Below are positions 23,976 through 35,355 of a DNA stretch of 64,000 nucleotides, piece after piece. The stretch is from Lingula anatina (taxonomy: Eukaryota > Brachiopoda > Lingulata > Lingulida > Lingulidae), in contig NW_019775524.1 in the NCBI RefSeq assembly GCF_001039355.2, positions 402,122 through 466,121 on the forward strand, given 5' to 3'. The notes under the pieces were generated by a model that was given only the letters and a program-made list of their open reading frames with translations, was not told where the DNA came from and ran no database searches. Made by a program: the position numbers and the translations under genes. Positions within the stretch are counted from its first letter, which is position 1. Each line of letters begins with the position of its first letter.

Positions 23976-25230
23976 TCTCTTCTGGACAATCCATATCCGC
24001 CGGTATCATGCTGTCTTTATCACAAAGCCAACAAAAGATGTTTCTCAAGTAGGAGGCGGGACGCCATTCCGGTTGGACGCGTGTAATTAACATTGGTCCG
24101 GTGGAACACAGCTCTTTAAGTCGCGGGTCTGCATTCGGTCCGCAATGTCGCCCGGTTTGCCACGCCACAAAACTGGCTGGTGGGTTTCCATTCGGTGCAC
24201 ATGGGCGTCCGGGTAAATCTGCTGGCGGTTCAAAGCGTAGCCCACACGACGGTCTTGATTTCAAAAGATCCATGACATCGGTCACGCTTGTAATAGAAAG
24301 ACCCTCAACTGTACCCGGCCAAAAACACGTGACAAATGACGTCCACTTGATTGGGTTGGTAGAAAAGTGGCACTCCGCGCAGTATTGATTTTGAAATGCC
24401 AATTTTGTGATGGGATCCGACACAGGGAGAAGGCGGTCAATGGCATTTCTGTTGGTTGAATTTTCACATTTATCACGAACGCTGTCGTTACCCCATTCAT
24501 CTGGACACGCTGATATCATCCAAAAGTTATGACTTACAACTCCTCTTAAACGTATTGTGGACTGTGACTTACAAGCAATGTTATTTCGTCCAAGTCCCCC
24601 TCGCGCCCTCCTTTTCTCGTGATCCTCTTCGGCTTGTGAACTCTCCGGACAGGTGTGAAGCGGCGGACAGCAATCATTGAACAAGTCGCAGAATTCATCG
24701 CAGTAGCAAAACACTTTAACACTTTCGTCTGGGTTTTTTGGGCAGAACTGTGGCGGAAAAGTACGGTTAAAAATCAGTCCTGCATCCCCTGAATTTGATT
24801 CCGAACTGAATCCAGCTACTGTAGTAGTGAGAGGGGCGGGTTCCTCGCTGTGTTGTCCGGTACTATTTTGAAAGGACAATGCAACTGTGAACCCGAGCCA
24901 AGGGTAAGAGGACTTGCCAGTGGACGCCTCTGGACGACTGAATCCCGCGGTAATCGCTGTTTTTGTTTCTGGTTGGTCAAGACTAGAGTCCGACGGGGTC
25001 CAAGGTACTGTAGACATTTTCTTTGCGTTTTCGTCATTTCTGGTTTTAATTTGAGTGGACGTGCTGTCTTGGGTGAAAGTTGAATTCAAAACCGTTGTGT
25101 TTTGAAAAGTTGGCGTGGTGCTCCAGTAATTTGTAGCATCTAGCATGTGAATGCCGTTTCCTTGTCCAGTGACCGTTGTGAGAACTAGAAACAGAAACAC
25201 GCCGCTGAGAGAAGACTTAGCATTGAACAT
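23976..25230 (-). CDS. secreted/ectodomain exon with somatomedin-B-like and Cys-rich region (partial)
   Basis: One long first exon of 418 codons plus one base ends at a consensus GTAAGT donor (23975-23970). It has an N-terminal signal peptide (hydrophobic VFLFLVLTTV, likely cleavage near TGQG). Next is a Thr/Ser-rich, N-glycosylation-rich stalk to about residue 155. A somatomedin-B-like Cys cluster follows around residues 163-195 (VFCYCDEFCDLFNDCCP), then a roughly 220-residue Cys-rich region containing NQYCAECH. From memory, this combination resembles the extracellular part of large lophotrochozoan receptor families, often followed by a seven-transmembrane domain, but no membrane-spanning exon was found here. 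The exon exits in phase 1, which does not match the exon at 18743, so an intermediate exon is needed if they are one gene. Confidence 0.75.
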
Positions 25231-27400
25231 CGTGCCACTGATTATGAATCTCCGGCTATTTCATAGTAAGCCTTCCACGGACTACCCGGCACTGCTGGGC
25301 AGGTTTCGTGATTTTGAGATTTTATACCTTTACGGCATGGATGTTTGTCTCCGCCTTCTTACATGACTCATGGAATTGGAGAATTTGATAGCAGTTGCCA
25401 TACCTTCTCAGCAATGAGAAAATGTCAATACTTCCTCATGGGAACCATTCCCCGTCGATATTGGTCAGTTTATTAAATGACACCACAGAAAGTTCAAATT
25501 AGCGATGCAGTAAAATAAATAAATATATAAATAAATAAAATAAATATACTGCGCGATACATATACAAAAAAATAATAATGTAAGTGAAAGAGTATATATC
25601 AGCATATATTTATGTGTAGAAGAGGGTGCGTGAATGGGAGTGTGTGAGAGTGTAGGAGAAAATATATATAACTATAAAATAATAAAATATAAATGAATAA
25701 ATTTAAGCCCAGTGTTTGATAGTCTTCCCGGGCAGCTGTGATCGCATTCACGGTGTACTATTCTAATACCTTATTCATGTTATGGCTTTTTGTGCCTTCT
25801 AGATACATTTGTGAATATTTTAAGTTAAAACATTAGTTTTAAAACGTCGGTCTAGTCTGACGGCCGAAAGCACGATTTCAATACGGGAACAGGTTTTTTT
25901 TTTACCGATGACGATAAAAAGAGAATCCTTTTTCCATACATATACTTTTCCATGATAATGGGTTAGTTCCGACATTCGAAGTTAGTCAATGTTTTTCCCT
26001 AAAAATTTTGCGTTTCTTGTAATAATCCATCTCTTAGTAGATTATTAGAGAGAGAGTAGCCATCTTCGTCTATAGAGATCAATGGTCCAATAGCAAGGAC
26101 TATTGATCTCTATAGGTCTAGATAGCTACTCTGCGATAACTGCCGTTTTTGTAGTATCAGAGAAGCTGAATGTATTGCAATTGGAGTCTGCAGCCATTGG
26201 TCACTCATTGGTCCATAATTCAGCTGCGTGGTGTGTCTCAGCACTACATGCAAATGACTGACGCCTGACAGAAAGTATTCAGTCACGCCTTTTCTGTTTA
26301 AGTAACGCCTTTTCTGTCTAAGTAAGACAGGCATGGCTTTCTCGATAATTACTCCGAGGAACCGACAGGTAAATTGAGTCTTCCTTGCGCAAAGGTTCTG
26401 CCTATAATATTCACCCTTTGGCTCACCTGGGGTATCGAAATACGACGCTAGTTATGCTCATGAAATGCCTATCCTTTATGCTTGAGCAGGAGAAGGGACT
26501 TCAGAGCTTGCAATTTATATCTTTATTTGTATCAGGTGCGTTATCTGAACAATTTATAATTAAAAACGGAAAGTTGTCTCACGGTGCTGATTCCTTGGAT
26601 GATCCTCGTTATAACGATACCAGTGACGTCAGCATTGTCTAAATTACAGTAAAACGCACCCTTCACGTTCGTAATAAGTTGATGTCATATATCTTTACTA
26701 ATTAGAATCCAAATAACCCCAAGGATCTCCTCCTTTTTTAAATCCTGCAAAGCTGTGCGCCAAAAGTATTCAAAACAAATTTCTGTAATTTGAACTTTGA
26801 TTGTAAGGTTTTCATCTTTCAGTGAAAAATCTTTCAGATGCATAATGCGGGAGTCGTAAAAATCCTGTTTGCAATTCCAAACGTGTTTTTTTAAATTTCA
26901 TTGAAACAAAAAAGGTGATATTTTATGTGTATCTCCACAATACATTTTATTGCATGGAAAAACTCGAACTTGCACAGTCTGTTTCTTTTTTGTTTGTTAG
27001 TTTCTTTTTGAGATGTTTGTTTGTTTGAATAGAAACGATGGAAATCAGTAAATCAAAGCACATGACTGTTAGCCTTTAAAAATGCATTTTTGTCTACATG
27101 ATTGAAGGTAGGAGCAATATTGGTATGAAATAAGTTTGTCTGCTCCTTGCTGTATGGTAATGAAAGAAGGAGAGAGGGGGGGGGGTCAGTAATAACCAAC
27201 CAGCCAATCAATTAATCGAGTAAGCGAGTAATCAGTCAGTCGTATTGGTTACTGCTAGACAGGTAATCAATCACACCATCAGTGTATTTAGGTATATTAA
27301 GGTGACCGCGTTATTTGTACAAGCATTACGTACCCATCAACTCGGTGTAAGAATATTCCATGTGATAATTATTCATTTTATAAAAGAGACACTACGTATA
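25231..27400. other. noncoding stretch with a small inverted repeat
   Basis: No gene recognised. An imperfect inverted repeat spans about 26047-26135: GAGAGTAGCCATC...CTATAGAGATCAAT mirrored by ATTGATCTCTATAGG...GATAGCTACTC. It resembles a small non-autonomous transposon. The promoter of the gene starting at 25230 should lie in the left part of this stretch; no specific motif was identified. Confidence 0.5.
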
Positions 27401-28690
27401 CAAGAAAACGGAAAATAAGCTCACATTGTCTGAATTTAAATCTGATTCAGTAAGGAAGCTGCTAAACATTTCTGGAAAGAGAACAAGACAATTTGAAATG
27501 AATATGTATGGTGTAAGCTGAAAGAAACTACAAGTATTCAAATTAAGTCTGAGAATATCTTACAAACCATCTAGGTTTTTGGGCACCACATCAGAAAAGA
27601 TAAGATTACAAATACCCTTACACAAGATGAACAAGAATGCACCAAAGAAACTTATTTGATGATGTGCAAGATTGGGGTAGTCTTAAATCTAACTGCAAAA
27701 AAATTATTCATTTATGTGGATTGAGGGACATTTCAAGAAACAGTTTCACCAACAATCTGAGTGGCATAGGTGACATTTCTACAGAGACAATTAAAGTCTT
27801 CCAAATGGTTGTTCAAGTAGCAATCGAAGTCATTTAATCTTGCTGGATATGATTAGGATCAGCTGGTCAGAACCAAAGACATCACAGCTAATTGACCCTC
27901 GACACACTGTCAGCTTGTTAACTGTCTGTCAAGAGGTGACATATTGATGGAAAAATTGTGCATCCTCCCCACGGGCGACAAGTTTGAGAGGGAAATGACG
28001 CAGTATTGAAAGCTTTCAGCTCGTGTTTACCAGTTCCTGCATGGTCTTGATAGTTGCCTACGCAAAACAAGGGTTCTGAAAGTTTCGAAAAACACCAATG
28101 ATAGCGATGCCATGTGTTGTCTATGTTACTGAAGTACCTCTATACTGAATGGAGTTTTGATAAGTAACGTGCACGCAAAGATAAATCAGTCTACCTGCCT
28201 TAGAATGTATTCTACTCAATATCTGCAAAATCTGTTTCTAATACACTTTGCAGTATTAAAAATCTACATCAGTTCTTCTTGTGGTAAAGATCTCTTTTTC
28301 TTTTTTGATTTGACAACTTTCAGTCATGTTAGGTTGTCACTTTCATGCACATCCTCTTGGCTAGCTTTATCTTGGTCTGGGTATTGATTACTCATGATGA
28401 AAAGCATAATAACAACATATATATATGTAATCTGCCTTCATGCATTTCCTTTTTTTAAGTATTGATTAATCCATTCTAAACATAAAATCATTTTTTTAAA
28501 AATCAATCATCTGTTCTCACAGACAACCCAATTCTCACAGACCCTACAGTAGTGTCCTTTTATAATTCTTGTTCCTTATTATAAAGCACGATGTTGATTA
28601 CTGTTACATATAAAATTAATTCATAATTGATAAACCCATAAATAAAAATCAAAACCCATTTAAAAAAATAAGAATAAGAATAACCTTANT
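27400..28690. repeat. duplicated noncoding block, copy 1
   Basis: The sequence from about 27400 (AAATAAGCTCACATTGTCTG) recurs, diverged, from about 29070. Shared landmarks include GACAAGTTTGAGAGGGAAATGA, TCGAAAAACACCAATGAT and GGATATGATTAGGATCAGCT. Short frames inside it do not persist intact in copy 2, so it is noncoding or a decayed element. It lies upstream of the sigma-1 receptor exons. Confidence 0.7.
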
Positions 28691-28885
28691 TTTTAAAAAA
28701 TCAATCATCTGTTCTCACAGACAACCCAATTCTCACAGACCCTACAGTAGTGTCCTTTTATAATTCTTGTTCCTTATTATAAAGCACGATGTTGATTACT
28801 GTTACATATAAAATTAATTCATAATTGATAAACCCATAAATAAAAATCAAAACCCATTTAAAAAAATAAGAATAAGAATAACCTT
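28492..28885. repeat. 196-bp direct duplication around a single N (likely assembly overlap)
   Basis: The 196 bases before the N at 28689 are repeated essentially without change right after it, starting at TTTTTAAAAAATCAATCATC. Near-perfect identity on either side of a single N is what two overlapping contigs joined without merging would leave. Confidence 0.85.
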
Positions 28886-29039
28886 ATTTTCAGAGATTAT
28901 TAAGTGTGTGGAGAATTTTAGAAAATTAGTTAAGTGTTTGATCTTTTGCCATATAATTCTGTTACATGAAATAGTTCCTTTGATCCTTATTTGAAAATAA
29001 ATAAATGTCAAGACAAAACATGGTGAAATTCATCACCCA

Positions 29040-30330
29040 TGTCCATTTTCTTGGACACCATCCAAGAAAATACAAAAGAAGCTCACAGTGTCGGAATTAA
29101 ATCAGTAGGAAATCTACTAAACATTTTTGGAACATTTTATGGTGTAAGTTTAAAGAAACTATACAAATTGAGTCTGAGAATATCTTACAAACCATCTCAA
29201 GAATGAAACTAAAGGCTTTTGGGCACCACATCAGAAAAGATAAGATTACAAATACCTTTACACAAGATAAACAAGAATGCACCAAAGAAACTTGTTTGAT
29301 GACGTGAAAGATTGGAGTAGTCTTAAATCTAACTGTGAAAAATTTATGTGGATTGGAGGAACATGTCATGAAAGAGTTTCACCAACAATCTGAGTGGCAT
29401 AGGTGACATTTCTACAGACACAATTAAAGTCTTCCAAATGGTTGTTCAAGTAGCAATCGAAGTCATTTAATCTTGTAGGATATGATTAGGATCAGCTGGT
29501 CAGAACCAAAGACATCACAGCTAATTGACCCTCAGCACACTGTCAGCTTGTTATCTGTCTGTCAAGAGGTGACATATTGATGGGAAAATTGTGCATCCTC
29601 CCCACGGGCGACAAGTTTGAGAGGGAAATGATATTGAAAGCTTTTGACTCGTGTTTAACAATTCATGAGGGGTCTTGATAGTTGCCGATGGAAAACAAGG
29701 CCTATTGAAGTTTCGAAAAACACCAATGATTGTGATACCATGTGTTGTCTATGTTACTGAAGGTAATAGTTGCCTACGCAAAACAAGGGTTCTTGAAGTT
29801 TCGAAAAACCCAAATGATGGCGATACCATGAGCCGTCTGTGTTACTGAAGTATTTCTTTGCTGAACAGAGTTTTGATTAGAAATGACAACACGCACATTG
29901 TGCATGTGATGATCAGCCTCACTATGTTTTCAACCCGAAAAATTTTAATTTCAAAACAACGGTATAAAAATTTAATCAGTTCTTATTATGATAAATATCT
30001 CTTTTAATTTTTGATTTGACAATGTGTATCCATGATGCTCACCATCATGTTGTTCTTTGTCATTGTCTCGTCATTGATTAATGATGATAAATATCATAAT
30101 GACAACATAACAAATCTGCCATCATGCAAGCATGTTTATAAGTATTGTGAAAAAAAGAGAATAATCCATTCCCATATTAATATATTTATAAATAATATAT
30201 AACTTGCATGTAATTAGTGCTGCATATATAATTTATTCATCATAAACCCATGAAAAATATCAACATTAAATCACCAATTCATAATATTATTCTGTTTCTG
30301 GAGGTTTTATGAAAAAACCTGAGTGTTTTG
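29040..30330. repeat. duplicated noncoding block, copy 2
   Basis: This is the diverged counterpart of 27400-28690, in direct orientation. A short sub-block is repeated once more inside it: AGTTTCGAAAAACACCAATG near 29707 and AGTTTCGAAAAACCCAAATG near 29797. Confidence 0.7.
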
Positions 30331-30580
30331 CCTCTTGCTATATTTTCCTGTGGTATAAAAAACCCTTTCTCTTTCAGAAAAAAAAAGATAATAAATAAAT
30401 TAATAAATAAATAGATCAAATTTAAATCTGAAATTTATCCCATACATCTCAGTGACAAGTGCCATATTTCCGGGGCAGTTACTGTTTTCCAATTTGCGCG
30501 GTTCCGGACATCAGCTCACCTTCGCAGTAAGAACAATCACAAACAGCTCACCATCTCACCTAACACACTAAATTTTTCAG

Positions 30581-32006
30581 TCTATGAGGCTGAGGCAGCA
30601 TTCAGAGGTATCTTCAAAAAACTACAGGATCTGTACCCAGGGCACATACTTCCTAGTAGAGATCATCAATGGATCTTTGTCAATGCAGGAGGCTGGATGG
30701 GGAGTATGATGGTGGGCCATGCCTCCCTCACAGAGTATGTGCTCTTCTTTGGTACAGCCATCGATACAGCAGGGCACTCAGGTATCGCAGACTTTAACAT
30801 TGAATATCATGGGGGTGACTGTGACTCTATTCTTTATTAAAGTAATAAATCCTTTAGTCGTGTGTGGTGAGTTTCCATAAACTCTGTACCTTGAGTGTAT
30901 ACATAATGTGGAGTCAATTTTTTACGTCCTATCTTCTACATACCCCTGCCTCGAGCCTTATTCCACATAGAAACCTCATAAAAACAACTTCTCAGAATCC
31001 GTATCATTTTTTTTCTCTATACCAATATTCTACCTCATCGGTTGTTGAACAACAATTAAAAGATTTGTCACTTTCAGACTCTGGTATACACAGTAAGTTA
31101 TTTGTTTGTTTGTTTGTTTTTATTAAAAATTGTTTCATTTGTGGCTTTCTTAAGAGTGGAGAGTAAGAGTGCCTGGGAAAATGATGGGTTGTCAAAGATA
31201 CCATTTCACAACTCAATATTTCTGATTGTGCAAGTATTCCCAGCAGAAATATGCAGCATTCTTATTCTAAAGAAGAATATTTATTTGCATTCTGATTTTG
31301 TAGTTTTCCTCCCAATTATTACAAATTTAATCTTGTAGCCACCTGTTTAAATACTATATGTCCCTTATTTATACAGGCAGGTACTGGGCCAATATCTTGG
31401 ATACATTGATAACTGGACAGTATGTGCAGTGGAAGGAAAGGGAAATGAAAAGCACTGTTTATGGGCCCGGTAAGGAGTTTGTAAAACGCAGTTTTTCTTG
31501 ACATCAATATATACAATATTAATACAGAAGCCCATCTGCTGTTTCTGTTCACTTTTTTATTGAAAATGAGAGCCATACACTACATTTCTATATACCATCA
31601 CATTAATAACAAGAGCTTAACAGTACGTTTTTGTACACCATCTTTAAGTTATTGATGATGCGAATCATAAAGCTACATTTCAAGCCATCATCTAGACTTG
31701 TTGACGTGAATGGTGATGTGTTACTCGCGTTAACAGTCTCTACCTCAAATAGTTGAAGTTGTAAGATGTGATGTAGCTTAATTCATGTTTTTCCATAAAT
31801 TCATTCACTCATCTATCCAGTCACCCACCCTGTAAACCACACATTCACTCAATCACTCATTTGTTTCTTTATTTTAATAATTTTCACTCAGATTTTTTTA
31901 TGTACCCCTTTATTTCTTTGTTTCTTTACTTATTCGTCACTGCAATATCAACCTTATTCTAGCCAAATACATTTCAGGGTGCACCATTTATCATGGAGTG
32001 GGAGAG
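30581..32006 (+). CDS. SIGMAR1: sigma non-opioid intracellular receptor 1 (sigma-1 receptor), three internal exons
   Basis: Exons are 30581-30781, 31377-31469 and 31978-32006, all GT-AG and phase-consistent (2+1, 2+1, 2+0). They encode [40 protein letters not shown], then [14 protein letters not shown] and CTIYHGVGE. These match the conserved cupin-like core of the sigma-1 receptor/ERG2 family, an ER membrane chaperone at mitochondria-associated membranes related to fungal C8-C7 sterol isomerase. The N-terminal membrane-helix exon and the C-terminal exons (conserved TWMVEYGRG region and membrane-associated helices) were not found. The latter may lie in the N gap at 33422-34036. Confidence 0.88.
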
Positions 32007-33421
32007 GTCAGATCTCTTAACTTTCAAAAGCAACATTTTTTTTATCGAACTGGGCTCATGTATTATTTTTTTCCACCCAAATAATAAGATTTTTTACCAC
32101 AACGGCAAATGTTAGCTGATTGTTAACCAGATATGTTTCATTATTGTCATTCTTGAGATTTAGTATTGGGAACACTCTGTGTGAAAGCATGATCTTATAG
32201 AAATTGGAAACATTACAAATGAAATTTTATGTGCAAATCAAAGGTTGAGAGCTATAAAGAGGACTAAAACATGAGTGAACTATGATAATGTGAATAGAGT
32301 GACACCCCAGTTTTGGATTTAAAATAGTTAAAGAGAAAATAAATATTTTGTAGAAAATTTACTCGCCAAAAATAATATTCCATTTTTAAAAGTAGTAACC
32401 CTGTATGCCTTTCTACTTATAATATCAGAAGTTAGCTACTGGAGATGTCCCTGCAACAATAACAACAATCCCCTGATGACCGGATTGTTGTAGCAATCTA
32501 GGTCTACAAAAATCATGATGATCAACGGATCGGAAGAACATGGGAAAGAACTGTGCGTGGATTGGGAGATTTGCCATTTTTCATTTTTTTTTAATTTTAT
32601 TTATTTATTTTATTATAATTATTATAGTAGGCAAGTGTGGTATTTTAAAGTTGTTTTCTGTGGTCTGTAGTTTTAAGATTCGAGATATCAACTAAATCAC
32701 TTACTAAACATTCATCACGTTTCCACAATATTGATCTTGACGAATTGCAAGTACCATATCACGCTTACTCACTTACATCGATCAATGCTCACAATAATCC
32801 ACTTAGCTCCTTATCTCGAGCAAAAAAAAAAAAAATTGAATGGAGGAATAATCCCACCACCTCTGACGCCTTCGTCACCACTCTCATGGTGACCCATTAA
32901 CCACGCTTGTGATTCGTCAAATTTTGGAAGGATCTTGAAAGGTTCAACGCTCTTTTATGGTTATTGAACAAGTTCTGGCAAAAATCTTGGGAGGATTAAG
33001 GAGGTTTTGATTGGCTGACTTACGAGAGACCGATGCGCAAGGAGTAACGCACCACGTCGGTCAAATAAGCATAGGGAGCAGGGAGAGTTTCAGGGGGTTT
33101 GATATGTTAGCTCAAATGTAATTAAGGGTAAACTGCACCTCTTTTCCCGCTTTTTATCATTTTGTGTGTTTAGTGGTTCAGACCAACCCCACCCCCATTT
33201 TAGTTTTCTGCATGCTTGCAAAAGTTAAAGCCTTCTCTGTTTGCTATATATAATAACAATCGTATTTTTTTTTTTTGGGGGGGGGGGGGGGGGGGGCTAA
33301 AAAATTGGAAGTGCACCGTGCCCTCCTAATCACTACAAACATATATACATGTATAACACAGACGTATGCATTTATTTATATTTTTATTTTTATTTTTTGG
33401 GGGGGGGGCGGGGGTAACAAC
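32007..33421. other. noncoding stretch ending in poly-G runs
   Basis: No exon recognised. Long T and G homopolymers occur at about 33266-33296 and 33384-33416, just before the N gap, and probably explain why assembly stopped there. Confidence 0.5.
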
Positions 33422-34036
33422 NNNNNNNNNNNNNNNNNNNNNNNNNNNNNNNNNNNNNNNNNNNNNNNNNNNNNNNNNNNNNNNNNNNNNNNNNNNNNNN
33501 NNNNNNNNNNNNNNNNNNNNNNNNNNNNNNNNNNNNNNNNNNNNNNNNNNNNNNNNNNNNNNNNNNNNNNNNNNNNNNNNNNNNNNNNNNNNNNNNNNNN
33601 NNNNNNNNNNNNNNNNNNNNNNNNNNNNNNNNNNNNNNNNNNNNNNNNNNNNNNNNNNNNNNNNNNNNNNNNNNNNNNNNNNNNNNNNNNNNNNNNNNNN
33701 NNNNNNNNNNNNNNNNNNNNNNNNNNNNNNNNNNNNNNNNNNNNNNNNNNNNNNNNNNNNNNNNNNNNNNNNNNNNNNNNNNNNNNNNNNNNNNNNNNNN
33801 NNNNNNNNNNNNNNNNNNNNNNNNNNNNNNNNNNNNNNNNNNNNNNNNNNNNNNNNNNNNNNNNNNNNNNNNNNNNNNNNNNNNNNNNNNNNNNNNNNNN
33901 NNNNNNNNNNNNNNNNNNNNNNNNNNNNNNNNNNNNNNNNNNNNNNNNNNNNNNNNNNNNNNNNNNNNNNNNNNNNNNNNNNNNNNNNNNNNNNNNNNNN
34001 NNNNNNNNNNNNNNNNNNNNNNNNNNNNNNNNNNNN
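33422..34036. other. assembly gap, 615 N
   Basis: Run of N. The 11 bases GGGGTAACAAC occur immediately on both sides (33411-33421 and 34037-34047), so the two contig ends may overlap and the gap length may be only nominal. Confidence 0.95.
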
Positions 34037-35161
34037 GGGGTAACAACATAAGTCTTCTTTAACAAACTTCAATCTTCATGACAACATGCACTGGTTGTAT
34101 TACATGTTGGCCTACTACTTGTCTGTCTATTTATTGTCACAAAAACGTCATGAGAATGTGGCATCCGATACGCTCATGTTAACTCCCTGTCATTTCGTTA
34201 ATAAGAAAGTACAGACATGTCTTTTTTCGATTATCTGACCAAGTTTGTACTTTTTTAACGTAGGGCCTACACTCCGACATGCAACCAGCTATTTGCAAGT
34301 TCGGAAGGCTAATTTTAGTAAATAGCCGATGGCTCAGTAAATCATGTTTGGGCTTGGCAGTCTAATTAAGGAAATGTGAGGGGAAAATACGTTCAATAAT
34401 CTATATCAAGGGAATTCAACAGAAATAACGCTAATGTGCGTAATTCTGGGAGTTCCCACTGGAGGGGACGTATCTCATAAGTCAGTCCCTGGGGAATCCA
34501 GGACCTAGAGAAAGGGGGGTGGGGGCTATTGAAGTTAATCTTTCAGTTTTTTGGCCCAACCCCAAAACAATACCTGAAGTTTACAAAACATGGCTCTTCG
34601 TGTGTCACGGTATGTTTTTCTCCCTTTCTTAAAAGATGGAGATGCTGGGTTTGTCTGTCTGTCTATAGATATGTATTCTATTAGCCTCTTTTACATCATA
34701 GTGTGTACACTACACGGTGATTTCCCAAAATTAGTTCAGCTCTCTGGTGAATACATAATAAGTCTTTTTATGGAAAGGGTCGACTTTAGTATGAACATTT
34801 AACAGCTATTATTATGAATAAGGAGATATAGTCCCTTCCGTAAAAATTTCAGGGATCAAATACAAATGACGAGTCATGCCGCCTTTCAAAATAATATTTT
34901 TATAGTAAAATAACGTTCCACATTTCCCATTCACTTTTTCTAAATGCCCTTCCTTGTCATATACCCAGAACCGGAAATTAAGTCTAAATTACAAGGCAAT
35001 TGTTTAATTTAAACCAGAAAAGGTCCCTTCATCACACGCGATAACCAAATTCAATTTCACATTATGGCCGTCATGAAGATTGCCCAAATCCCCATTGGGC
35101 AAAGGCCATCGAAATAATCAGACATAAATGGGGAATAGACCAAAAACACACATCAGTAAAA

Positions 35162-35324
35162 ATGAATGCTGTTGTATGGATGGTCGTATTGGTGGTTTAT
35201 GTGATAGAACTATCGCAGGTGAGTCAACAACTTTCATGTGTTTCATTCAACTGTTGTATAGGAAACCTGCAAAATAAAACATCCTCTCAATAAATAAATA
35301 AATAAATAAATAAAAATAATAATA

Positions 35325-35355
<31 letters not shown>

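Noticed and set aside
33275-34072. Long frames crossing the N gap
   Set aside because: They consist almost entirely of undetermined bases.
34590-34802. Possible C-terminal exon of the sigma-1 receptor
   Set aside because: It is hydrophobic, but none of the conserved C-terminal motifs (such as VEYGRG) is present and there is no convincing acceptor.
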